Origin: Lentzea atacamensis
GTDB lineage: Bacteria; Actinomycetota; Actinomycetes; Mycobacteriales; Pseudonocardiaceae
Direction: 5' to 3'
DNA: 64,000 nucleotides
Assembly: GCF_003269295.1 (NCBI RefSeq)
Contig: NZ_QLTT01000004.1
Coordinates: 434,001-498,000, forward strand
The translations under genes were made by a program, and so were the position numbers. Numbering within the stretch: position 1 is the first letter of the stretch; each line of letters starts with the position of its first letter. The notes below the pieces were generated by a model. The model was not told the DNA's origin, searched no databases, and saw only the letters and a program-made list of their open reading frames with translations. This document shows, in pieces, positions 1-8,163 of this stretch.

Positions 1-981
1 GTGCTGAACGCCCACATCTCCGATCCGCGCTGCCGGGCCTTCTGTGCCGCCGGGTGGCCCTACATGGGTTTGCCGCCCTCCCAGCTGTCGTTCGAGCTGT
101 ACGCGCGTTTCCTCCAGACCCAGCTGCACGGCCTGTCGCACTGCGTCGGCGGCTTCCAGCGTCTGGTGGATGCCTTCGTGAGCGCGATCGAGAAACGCGG
201 AGGGACGGTCGCGGCCGACACTCCGGTCAAGCGTGTCGTACTGCGGTCCGGCCGGGTCGCCGGAGTGCTTCTCGGCGATGGCGGCCTGGTCCGCGCCCCG
301 GTGGTGGTGTCCAACGCCGATGCCTGGCACACCTTTCACGACCTGGTGGGAATGGACCACGTGCCACCGGCCTACGCGCGCCGGCTGGCGCGGCTGCGTC
401 CGTCGATGTCGATGTTCGTCGTGTACGCGGCCAGTACCTGCGAAATCGACCCGGCCGGCGCGGCGCACGAGACGTTCCTGTTCACCGGGGACGACCACGA
501 CCTGACATTCCGGCGGTTCCAGCGCGGGCAGGCCCCGGCCTCCGTGGTGGTGGTGCCGACTCTGCTGGACCGCTCGCTGGCGCCCGCCGGAGAGCACCTG
601 TTCACCTCGACGGCACTGGCCCCGTACGACGCCGGACAGGACTGGGCGGAGTTGAAGCCGGTGCTCCAGGAGCGGTACCTGGACCTGGTGGAACAGGTGT
701 ACCCCGGCTTTCGCGCCGGGCTGACCCACGTCGAGAGCGCCACCCCGCACACCCTCGAACGATTCACCGGGAACCGGTTCGGCGCGGCGTACGGCTGGGA
801 GAACACCCCGGACCAGGCCGGTAGCAAGCGCCTTGCCCACTCGACGCCGATCGAGGGGCTGTACCTGGCCGGGCACTGGACGCAGGCGGCCAGCGCGCTG
901 CGCGTGATCGTCTCCGGGTGTCACGCGGCCAGGGAGATTCTTCTGACCACGGGAGAAACCGATGCCGGACCGACCTTCTGA
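1..981 (+). CDS. CrtI/retinol-saturase-like FAD oxidoreductase, C-terminal part
   Basis: The protein resembles the middle and C-terminal portion of the phytoene-desaturase (CrtI) flavoprotein family, which desaturates or isomerises polyenes and related lipids using FAD. Visible family signs are the GGFQRLVDAFVSAIEKRGG segment (about residues 50-68), a VVSNADA motif near residue 104 and the C-terminal GLYLAGHWT segment that binds FAD. The N-terminal dinucleotide-binding GxGxxG fold is absent, so the gene most likely begins before the window and the GTG at position 1 is not its start. Its end overlaps the next gene by 20 bases, placing it in an operon with a cyclase, two P450s and a KAS III-like protein. 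The substrate cannot be told from sequence. Confidence 0.8.
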   Translation: MLNAHISDPRCRAFCAAGWPYMGLPPSQLSFELYARFLQTQLHGLSHCVGGFQRLVDAFVSAIEKRGGTVAADTPVKRVVLRSGRVAGVLLGDGGLVRAPVVVSNADAWHTFHDLVGMDHVPPAYARRLARLRPSMSMFVVYAASTCEIDPAGAAHETFLFTGDDHDLTFRRFQRGQAPASVVVVPTLLDRSLAPAGEHLFTSTALAPYDAGQDWAELKPVLQERYLDLVEQVYPGFRAGLTHVESATPHTLERFTGNRFGAAYGWENTPDQAGSKRLAHSTPIEGLYLAGHWTQAASALRVIVSGCHAAREILLTTGETDAGPTF

Positions 982-1498
982 GCCCGCAGCAGACCTGACC
1001 GCCCTGGCCGGCGAGCTCGTGGACCGGCTGTGGAACCACGGGGACGACAGCGTCGCCCACCGTCTGCTCGCCCCCGGATTCACCGGTCACTCACCCGACC
1101 AGCCGGGCGTCCTCGACCGGAACGGCCTGTTGCGGCTGGTACACCGGTTGCGCGCCGGTCTGCCCGACCTCGGGCTCGCCGTGCACGCCGCGGTCGAGCA
1201 GGGGCAGCAGGTGTTCCTGCGCACCTCGGTGACCGGGACGCATCGCGGATGGTTGTGGGGCCTGCCGCCGACCGGCCTGTTCACTCACGCCACCGAGATG
1301 CTCTGGCTGCGGTTCGACGACGGGCGGGTGGCCGAGCTGTGGCGGCAGTCCAGCCCGCTGCGGGTCCTGGGCCAGCTCGGCGTGCTGCCTCCGGCGGACG
1401 CGGGTGTGCTCGGCGGCAGCGGGCACCTGGTGCGCACGGCAGGCCGCCTCGCGGCGCTCTCCGCCAAGGCCTCGGTGGCGGGCAGGGGGCGGTCATGA
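962..1498 (+). CDS. SnoaL-like polyketide cyclase family protein
   Basis: This 178-residue protein has the SnoaL/NTF2-like ester-cyclase pattern: an N-terminal helix with the RLWNHGDDS segment, HRLLAPGFTGHSPD, and the later TGTHRGWLWGLPPTG stretch typical of the fold. Family members cyclise polyketides or act as small hydrolases or isomerases, and many have no assigned reaction. The ATG at 962 lies inside the upstream gene, with GGGAG about eight bases before it, and the stop overlaps the next ATG as ATGA, so translation is probably coupled. The C-terminal 40 residues are Ala/Gly-rich and are not part of the core fold. A second SnoaL domain occurs at the N-terminus of the next gene. Confidence 0.8.
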   Translation: MPDRPSEPAADLTALAGELVDRLWNHGDDSVAHRLLAPGFTGHSPDQPGVLDRNGLLRLVHRLRAGLPDLGLAVHAAVEQGQQVFLRTSVTGTHRGWLWGLPPTGLFTHATEMLWLRFDDGRVAELWRQSSPLRVLGQLGVLPPADAGVLGGSGHLVRTAGRLAALSAKASVAGRGRS

Positions 1499-3366
1499 GC
1501 AGCGGGATCGACTACCAGCGCTGCGTTCTGGAGTTCTTGCGGCGAGCGTGGAGCATCGGCGAGCAGGATCTTCTGAACACCCTGGACGAGCTGTGCGCGC
1601 CGGAGGCGTCCTTCCACATCGGCAGCCACCCGCAGACGCGCACGCTGCCCGAGTTCCAGCGTCTGGTCCGGTTGGTCAAACAGGGACAGCCCGACCTGTC
1701 CTATCGGGTTGAGGGCCTGATCAGCGCCGGGCCCGAGGTGGTGGCGCGGCTCGCCTTCCGCGGCACCCACACCGGACACCTGGCCGGCCTGGTGCCGCCG
1801 ACGCGGCGCGGGCTCACTCTCACCGAGATGATCCACGTCGTCATCGACGACCAGGGCCGGTTGCGGGAACTGTGGCACGAGTCCGACTTCCACGGGCTGC
1901 TGGTGGCCGCAGGCGCCGTGCCGCCCCTCGACGCACACCCGCTCCGTCAGGTCCTGACGGCAGCCCGCTCCCTCGTCCGGTCCGCACTGTCCCCGCCGCC
2001 TGTCCCGGCGGAACTGTCCCCAGTCCTCGCGCGGGAGGCACCGGGGCCGAGGGGCTACCCGGTGGTGGGCGTGGGGCCGGACCTGGCGCGCGACCTCGTG
2101 GGTACCTTCACCCGCGCCTGGCGCGAGCACGGAGACGTCGTGCGGTTCCCGCTGCCGGGCTCGCGGCGGCTGTTCCTCGTCAACCATCCCGACCACGTAC
2201 GCCAGGTGCTGGAGTACAAGCAGCCGATCTATCCGAAGGACCCGCTGTCGGTCGGCAAGTTCGAGCCGTTCGTGGGTAACGGCCTGTTCACCTCGAACGG
2301 CGAGTTCCACTTCCGGCAGCGCCGCCTCGCTCAGCCTGTCTTCAAAGGTGCCCGGGTTGCCTCCTACGCCCCGGTCATGGTGACGGCCGCCGGTGAGCTG
2401 GCGCACCGGTGGCGTGACGAGCGGGTGGAGACGGTCGACCTGACGCCCGAGATGATGCGGCTCGCGCTGGACATCGTGATGCGCACGGTGTTCAGCGCCG
2501 ACCTCGGCGGGCGGACCGCGGAGATCGCGGACGCCGTGCGCACCTGCAACGCCCACACCAACGCCCGGCTGCAACGTTTCGTGGAGCTGCCCGGCACACG
2601 GCTGACCCCAGCTCACCGCCGGTTCGTGGCCGCCCGCGCCCTGGTGGACGGCTTCGTGCACGACCTGATCCAGCGTCGGCGGCGGGATCCGGCCGACCGG
2701 GACGACATGCTGTCCCGGCTGCTGTCGGCAGGCGGCCGCGGGATGACCGACCAGCACGTGCGCGACGAGATCGTGACGATCTTCCTCGGCGGCTACGAGA
2801 CGACGGCCCTGTCCCTGGTCTGGACGTTCTCCCTGTTGTCGCGGCATCCGGCCGTCGAGGACGCGGTACGGGCCGAACTGTCCGAGATCGTGGGCGGACG
2901 ACCGGTGGCCGACTCCGACCTGCCCCGGCTGAGCTATCTGCGCATGGTCTACCAGGAGGCGCTGCGCCTGTATCCACCGGTGTGGACGATGTCGCGCAGC
3001 CCCATCGAGGACGATGTTCTCGGCGGTTGCCGGATCCCCCGCGGCTCGCAGGTGTTCATCAGCCCCTACCTGCTCCACCGGCACCCGGAGTTCTGGGACA
3101 ACCCGGAGGGGTTCCAGCCGGAACGGTTCGCCAGACAGCGGGCCACCCAGCAGCCCCTGTACTCCTACATGCCGTTCTCCCGCGGGCCGCGGCTCTGCCC
3201 CGGGGCGAGCATCGCGCTGTTCGAGGCCCCCCTGGTGATCGCTCGTCTCCTCCAGTCCTACCGGCTCCAGCTGCGGCCGGGACACCTGTGCACACCCACC
3301 TCCAACGTCTTCCTCTACCCCGAGGGCGGCATGCCGATGGCTCTCGTGCCGCTGAAGGACGGTTGA
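1495..3366 (+). CDS. SnoaL-like domain fused to cytochrome P450
   Basis: The 623-residue protein has two parts. Residues 1 to about 140 are a second SnoaL/NTF2-like domain (CAPEASFHIGSHPQ, FRGTHTGHLAGLVPPT). Residues from about 180 to the end are a complete cytochrome P450, with the I-helix GGYETTA, the K-helix EALR and the haem motif FSRGPRLCPG with the axial cysteine near residue 568. Although the reading frame stays open from 1030, the ATG at 1495 is preferred because it overlaps the stop of the upstream cyclase as ATGA and begins exactly at the SnoaL fold. A covalent cyclase-monooxygenase arrangement is unusual and suggests that oxidation and cyclisation or isomerisation of one intermediate are coupled. 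The redox partner is not in view. Confidence 0.85.
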   Translation: MSSGIDYQRCVLEFLRRAWSIGEQDLLNTLDELCAPEASFHIGSHPQTRTLPEFQRLVRLVKQGQPDLSYRVEGLISAGPEVVARLAFRGTHTGHLAGLVPPTRRGLTLTEMIHVVIDDQGRLRELWHESDFHGLLVAAGAVPPLDAHPLRQVLTAARSLVRSALSPPPVPAELSPVLAREAPGPRGYPVVGVGPDLARDLVGTFTRAWREHGDVVRFPLPGSRRLFLVNHPDHVRQVLEYKQPIYPKDPLSVGKFEPFVGNGLFTSNGEFHFRQRRLAQPVFKGARVASYAPVMVTAAGELAHRWRDERVETVDLTPEMMRLALDIVMRTVFSADLGGRTAEIADAVRTCNAHTNARLQRFVELPGTRLTPAHRRFVAARALVDGFVHDLIQRRRRDPADRDDMLSRLLSAGGRGMTDQHVRDEIVTIFLGGYETTALSLVWTFSLLSRHPAVEDAVRAELSEIVGGRPVADSDLPRLSYLRMVYQEALRLYPPVWTMSRSPIEDDVLGGCRIPRGSQVFISPYLLHRHPEFWDNPEGFQPERFARQRATQQPLYSYMPFSRGPRLCPGASIALFEAPLVIARLLQSYRLQLRPGHLCTPTSNVFLYPEGGMPMALVPLKDG

Positions 3367-4769
3367 TGATCATGTCTGCTGCGATGCTTCCGCCCGGTCC
3401 CGCCGGGCACCCGTTGCTGGGGTCGGCCCTGGACTTCCGGCGAGATCCGATGGGTACCTTCAGGCGAGCCAAGCAGGAGTACGGGGAACTCGTGCGGTTC
3501 CGGGGACCGGTGCCGGTGTACCTGGTCACGGGTCCCGATCACTTCCAGCGCATCCTCGTGGACAACTTCGCCAACTACCCGCATCCCGCCGACTTCGAGC
3601 GCAAGGTCGGCGCGGCCGTGGGACGTGGGCTCGTCACCACCAGCGGTCCGGAGTGGACGCACCAGAGGAGCCTGGTCGAACCGGTGTTCCGCAAGGACCA
3701 CCTGTCCGGTTTCGCCGGGATCATGGCCGAACGGGCCGGGCTGCTGGCACGTGAGTGGGAACGCAGGGCCGGCCAGGGCCTCCCGTTCGACGTGCGACCG
3801 GACATGCGACGGCTCACCCTCGACGTGCTGGCCCGGTGTCTGTTCACCGCCGACTGGGTGGGTGCCGCGGCCGAGCTCGCCTCTGCGGTGCGCGTCGAGA
3901 TGGAGCACCTGAACCACAAACTGATCGCCGTGCTCGATCTGCCGGAATGGGTGCCAACACCGCGCAACCTCCGCTTCACCAGAGCGAGGAGAACCATGGA
4001 CCGCATCGTGTTCGAGCTGATCGGAGCACGGCGGACGGGCGGGGCGGGCGTTGGGGAAGCGATGCGGTCCGGGCGCGGCGACCTGCTGGCGATGCTGATG
4101 GCGGCGCGCGATCCCGACACCGGTGGCGCCATGTCCGACCAGCAGCTCAGAGACCACGTGACCACCCTGTTCATCGCCGGGCACGAGACAGCGGCAGCCG
4201 CCCTGTCCTGGTTGTGCCACTGCCTGGCCACGTATCCGGAGGTGGCCGAGCAGGCCGCCGAGGAGGTGGGGCAGGTGCTCGGCGGACGGCCGCCCGCCAT
4301 CGGCGATCTTCCGAGGCTCCGGTACCTGCGGATGGTCATTCAGGAGGTGCTGCGCCTGTATCCGCCGTTGTGGCAGGTTGCCCGGACGCCTGTCGAGGAC
4401 GACGAACTCGGTGGCCACCACGTTCCCGCGGGCTCGTTCCTGCTGCTCAACACGTTCCTGCTGCACCGGGACCCGGTGTACTGGCCGGAGCCGGAACGGT
4501 TCGACCCCGAGCGGTTCAGCCGCGCGGCCGTCGCTGATCGGCTCAGGTTCAGCTACCTGCCCTACCTGGCCGGTCCCCGCCACTGCGTCGGGATGGCCTT
4601 CGCGACGATGGAGCTGACCATCGTCGCCGCCTGCCTGCTGCAGCGCGTCCGGCTGACCAGTGCGCAGGGCGGGCGTCCGGTCGAGGCGCGGCCCGACATG
4701 ACCCTCAACGCTCGCGACGCCATCTCGGTGATCGCGGCCGCTCGCACCAGGAAGGCCGGAGCGCTGTGA
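3366..4769 (+). CDS. Cytochrome P450
   Basis: This is a full-length 467-residue P450, a haem monooxygenase needing external electron donors. The PPGPAGHPLLGS N-terminus, I-helix AGHETAA, K-helix EVLR and haem segment YLAGPRHCVG (cysteine about residue 407) are all present. The usual phenylalanine seven residues before the cysteine is replaced by tyrosine, a tolerated but uncommon change. The ATG at 3366 shares its A with the TGA of the preceding gene, and the gene ends in a GTGA overlap with the KAS III-like gene. It resembles the P450 half of the upstream fusion, so the two may be paralogues acting on successive positions of one product. Confidence 0.87.
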   Translation: MIMSAAMLPPGPAGHPLLGSALDFRRDPMGTFRRAKQEYGELVRFRGPVPVYLVTGPDHFQRILVDNFANYPHPADFERKVGAAVGRGLVTTSGPEWTHQRSLVEPVFRKDHLSGFAGIMAERAGLLAREWERRAGQGLPFDVRPDMRRLTLDVLARCLFTADWVGAAAELASAVRVEMEHLNHKLIAVLDLPEWVPTPRNLRFTRARRTMDRIVFELIGARRTGGAGVGEAMRSGRGDLLAMLMAARDPDTGGAMSDQQLRDHVTTLFIAGHETAAAALSWLCHCLATYPEVAEQAAEEVGQVLGGRPPAIGDLPRLRYLRMVIQEVLRLYPPLWQVARTPVEDDELGGHHVPAGSFLLLNTFLLHRDPVYWPEPERFDPERFSRAAVADRLRFSYLPYLAGPRHCVGMAFATMELTIVAACLLQRVRLTSAQGGRPVEARPDMTLNARDAISVIAAARTRKAGAL

Positions 4770-5836
4770 GCCGCCGTGCGCACATCGTCGGCACAGGTGG
4801 TTACCAGCCTGGTGAGCCGATCTCGAACGACGACCTGGAACGTCTCGTCGGCGCGCTGCCCGCGCAGGTGCTGGACGGGCTCGGGATCGAGCAGCGGTTC
4901 TGGATGATCGATCCGGACACCGGCGGACACCGCGAGAGCAACACCGACATGGCCACCGAGGCGGCCCGGCGGGCGCTGGCGGACGCCGGCGTGGACGCCG
5001 CCGAGGTCGATCTCATTTTGCTCTCCACGGGAACACCGGAGTATCCGCTTCCGCCGACGGCGAACCTCGTGCAGGAGCGGCTGGGCATCGACCGCTGCGC
5101 GACCCTGGAGGTGCGGTCCGGCGGCGCGGGGTGGGTGCAGTGCCTGGACATCGCGCGCCTGTATCTGACGTCGGGCACGGCCACCACGGCGCTCGTGATC
5201 GGCAGCGAGGTGATCTCCCCGGTGCTCGCTCCTCTGTACCTGCACCGCGACGTGGAACGCATCCGGATGCGGGAACGGATCCCCCTGTACCTGTTCGGCG
5301 ACGGGGCGGGCGCCGCCGTTCTCACCGTCGGGGACGAGCCGGGCGGCCTGCTCGGCGGCGCGACGTGCGCGATCGGAGGCGACCGGCCGCCTGGAATCCG
5401 TTCGGTCGGCGGAGGAACTCACGCGCCACTGCACGTCCAGGCGGCGAGCCCCCGCCTGGTCGATCTCCAGGTCGACGTCGTGGGCGCCGCCGAGGTGACG
5501 CCCAGGATGGTCACCGAGGCGATCACTCACGGCCTGGAGGCCTGCGACGTGACGGTCGACACCGTCGACTGGTGCCTGGTCCCAGAGGGGAACGCGGGCT
5601 GGATGCTCGACGCCCTGCAGGCGGCGGGGCTGAGCACACCCGAGTGGACGAAGCTGACCGGTCGAGTGATCGACAGCCTGGCGCGGACCGGCGCCGTCGG
5701 AAGCGCCGCAGTGCCGTTGTTCCTGGACCAGGCCCGGCGGTCCGGCCAGGTGCGTGCGGGGCAGAGGGTGCTGCTGGTCGGTGTGGAAAGCACCAAGTGG
5801 ATCTACGCGAGCACCGTCGTCGACCTGATCAGCTGA
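4766..5836 (+). CDS. KAS III-like thiolase-fold protein lacking the catalytic triad
   Basis: The 356-residue protein aligns along its length with 3-oxoacyl-ACP synthase III (FabH), which normally condenses acyl-CoA with malonyl-ACP using Cys-His-Asn. The fold markers are clear: LILLSTGTPEYPLPPTAN near residue 84, FGDGAGAAVL near 178, and the C-terminal VLLVGVESTKWIYAS. At the active site the cysteine position reads Gly (LEVRSGGAGW, residue 120), the histidine position reads Glu (LVPEGNA, residue 274) and the asparagine position reads Ala (RTGAVGSAAVP, residue 310). Standard condensation is therefore unlikely. It may be a scaffold, a cyclase-like enzyme or an acyl transferase with another mechanism. 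It is the last gene of the coupled operon. Confidence 0.8.
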   Translation: MSRRAHIVGTGGYQPGEPISNDDLERLVGALPAQVLDGLGIEQRFWMIDPDTGGHRESNTDMATEAARRALADAGVDAAEVDLILLSTGTPEYPLPPTANLVQERLGIDRCATLEVRSGGAGWVQCLDIARLYLTSGTATTALVIGSEVISPVLAPLYLHRDVERIRMRERIPLYLFGDGAGAAVLTVGDEPGGLLGGATCAIGGDRPPGIRSVGGGTHAPLHVQAASPRLVDLQVDVVGAAEVTPRMVTEAITHGLEACDVTVDTVDWCLVPEGNAGWMLDALQAAGLSTPEWTKLTGRVIDSLARTGAVGSAAVPLFLDQARRSGQVRAGQRVLLVGVESTKWIYASTVVDLIS

Positions 5837-5931
5837 AGCGCGTGTGACTCACATCACACCGCAGATCTGTTCGGTTGCGTCATCGGCCCTGCGACCGCAC
5901 ATCTCTGGGATGTCGGAGAGGAGCCTTCTGC

Positions 5932-7830
5932 ATGGGCAACGGGTTGAGCGCGGTGCAGGACGTCGAGGAGTATTCCTCGACGAGCGACCTCGAGCTGCTC
6001 GAGGCGGTGCGGTCCGGCGCCGGCCAGGCGTACGGCGTGTTGTTCGAGCGTCACGCGAGCGCTGCTCGCCGGATGGCCCTCCAGCTCGGCGGCACCGGGA
6101 TCGAGGCGGACGACCTGGTCGCGGAGGCATTCGCCCAGGTGCTGGCGAAGCTGCGGGAGGGCAAGGGACCGACCGAGGCGTTCCGGGCCTACCTGCTGGT
6201 GGCCGTGCGGAACTGCGCGTACATGCAGCTCCGGCGAGACCGCAGCGTCGAGTTCGTGGGGGAGTACCGGGAGTCCGGCCAGACCGGTGACGATCTGCCC
6301 GCTGCCGAAGTCATACGCGACGAGGAGCGCTCGACCGTGGCTCGCGCTTTCCAGCGACTGCCGGAGCGCTGGCAGGTCGTGCTCTGGCACACCGAGGTGG
6401 AGGGGCAGCCGGCGGCGCAGGTCGCCCCACTGCTCGGGCTCACACCCAACGCCGTCTCCGCACTGGCGTACCGGGCCCGCGAAAGGCTGCGCCAGGAGTA
6501 CCTCGCCGTGCATCTTCCATTGGTGGGCGACGGTTGCCGGGAGGTCGTCCGGCTGCTCGCCGCGTGGGTCCGCGCGAAGGCTCCCGCCACGGACCGGGCC
6601 TGCGTGGAGGCGCACATGGCCCGATGTGGACGGTGCCGCGACCTGGCCGATGAGCTCGCGGAGCTGAACGGCTCGTTGCGTGCCGTCCTGCTGCCTGTCG
6701 TGCTCGGCGGTGCCGCTGCCGTCTACGCGAAGGCGCTGGCTGTCCCCGTCGCCCATGCCGCCTCGCAGCTCACCCCGGTGACCGCCACGGCAGCGGCGAA
6801 GGGGCTGACGGGCAAGTTGGCGCTGGCCGGCATGACCATGTCGGCGGTGATCGTGGGACTCGTGCTGATACCGCCTGGCGGTGAGACGAACCCTGGTCAA
6901 CCAGCGCGTGCGGAGCGGGCCTACGAGACGCCGGTGAGCGAACAGCCGTCCAACGCGCCGGCCGCGTCTCCCTCCTCGGCGCCGCCTGCGGTCACCGGAC
7001 CGATGACCGCTCCCGCCGAGCAGGGCGCCGCCGCCAGTCCGGCCACCCGCCCCGAGGCCGTACCGGCGCCCGCCACCACATCCATCACCCAGCCCGCTCC
7101 GCCCGCCCGCCCGGTGGAGCACCGGCTCACCGCGTCCTTCACCGAGCCCGCTGTCGGCCTGGCTGCAGGCGGCGCGGCCACGGCCGCGCGACTGCGAGTG
7201 GGCAACGACGGCACCGTGCCGATCTCGTCGTGGACCCTGGTGCTCGACCCGCCGACCGGACTCTTCGTGGACGCCGTCCGGACGCGCGACGGGGACGCCA
7301 TCCTGACCTGTGATCCCCGCGATGGGGCGATGACGTGCCGGTCCACCGCCGAGTTGGCGGCGGGCTCCACCACGATCCTCGAACTGCACCTGCGCGCCGC
7401 CGCCAGCGCTCGCGACGGCAGCCTCGCCGCCGTGGTCACATCGGCGGCGATGAGCACCAGTGCCGTCCTGGACGTCAGGACGACGCCCGCAGTTGATCCG
7501 CGGCTCGCTCTGACGGCTTCTGTCGTGGAGCAGCACGGCGTCGTGCAGGTCGTCGTGGTGAGGGTGCGGTACGACGGACCGGAACCTGTGCGGGTGCGGT
7601 TGGCGCACACCGCTTCCGGGCTCGACCTGGTGTGGATGAGCGGGCCTGGCTGCGAGGGACTATCGCTGCCGCTCTTCTCCGCGTCGTGCGAGTTCTCCCT
7701 GCGTCCGGGGCAGACAGCGGAGGTCGCACTTCGCATCGTCACCCCCGGTTCTCCAGCCGACTCACGTTCGATCTCGGTCGTGGCCACCGCGAACGACCTG
7801 CGCGCGGAGACGACCGTTCGACCGCGGTAG
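5932..7830 (+). CDS. ECF-type sigma factor fused to zinc finger, membrane segment and extracellular domains
   Basis: The first 190 residues are a sigma-70 family protein of ECF type: region 2 (LELLEAVRSG to LLVAVRNCAYMQLRRD) and region 4 (RAFQRLPERWQVVLWHTEVEG to ALAYRARERLRQEY). A zf-HC2-like anti-sigma zinc motif follows (H228, C232 and C235 in HMARCGRC), then hydrophobic stretches around residues 252-272 and 296-314, a Pro/Ala/Thr-rich linker, and two beta-rich domains to residue 632 that look like CARDB/DUF11 modules. The protein is thus predicted to be membrane-tethered with its sensor outside. ATG 5932 is chosen because GGAGAGGAG lies just upstream and the homology starts there. It lies 95 bases after the KAS III gene and may regulate that operon. 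Membrane-bound ECF fusions are known; the outer signal here is not. Confidence 0.8.
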   Translation: MGNGLSAVQDVEEYSSTSDLELLEAVRSGAGQAYGVLFERHASAARRMALQLGGTGIEADDLVAEAFAQVLAKLREGKGPTEAFRAYLLVAVRNCAYMQLRRDRSVEFVGEYRESGQTGDDLPAAEVIRDEERSTVARAFQRLPERWQVVLWHTEVEGQPAAQVAPLLGLTPNAVSALAYRARERLRQEYLAVHLPLVGDGCREVVRLLAAWVRAKAPATDRACVEAHMARCGRCRDLADELAELNGSLRAVLLPVVLGGAAAVYAKALAVPVAHAASQLTPVTATAAAKGLTGKLALAGMTMSAVIVGLVLIPPGGETNPGQPARAERAYETPVSEQPSNAPAASPSSAPPAVTGPMTAPAEQGAAASPATRPEAVPAPATTSITQPAPPARPVEHRLTASFTEPAVGLAAGGAATAARLRVGNDGTVPISSWTLVLDPPTGLFVDAVRTRDGDAILTCDPRDGAMTCRSTAELAAGSTTILELHLRAAASARDGSLAAVVTSAAMSTSAVLDVRTTPAVDPRLALTASVVEQHGVVQVVVVRVRYDGPEPVRVRLAHTASGLDLVWMSGPGCEGLSLPLFSASCEFSLRPGQTAEVALRIVTPGSPADSRSISVVATANDLRAETTVRPR

Positions 7831-8163
7831 GGCTGTGTCGAAGTCCCGTTCGATGAGAGTCGCGCCCGAGGTGGTTTCCGGCGGTGCGGCGAACGGTCCG
7901 CATACCGGTGTTGTGTGTGGGCCGTTCGGCCGTGCCAGGCAGCCGGAACGAGACGACCTCGTCGGCGAACTTCGGGCGCGGCACACTGGTCCGAAATGTC
8001 GTGGTGACCTGGGAACAGGTGGCAGCACCCGGCGCAGCGGCAGAGTCAGGCGGGTTCGTGGGGCGTTCCGGTCAGGCGGCTGAATGCGCAGGCCGGGCGG
8101 CGGGTGCCAGATGACGGTCAGCATGGAGCGGCCGATGGCGGACGAGGCCTTCTTGCCGCGGCG
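7831..8163. other. Intergenic region between convergent genes
   Basis: No credible gene is visible on either strand in these 333 bases. Short open frames exist but show no recognisable family and no ribosome binding site. The region separates the sigma-factor fusion from a convergent membrane protein gene. I saw no clear terminator hairpin followed by T residues. Confidence 0.4.

Noticed and set aside
1285..3285. Long open frame on the minus strand opposite the SnoaL-P450 gene
   Set aside because: It is a high-GC shadow: composition is His/Gln/Arg-rich, there is no family, and the plus strand encodes a complete P450.
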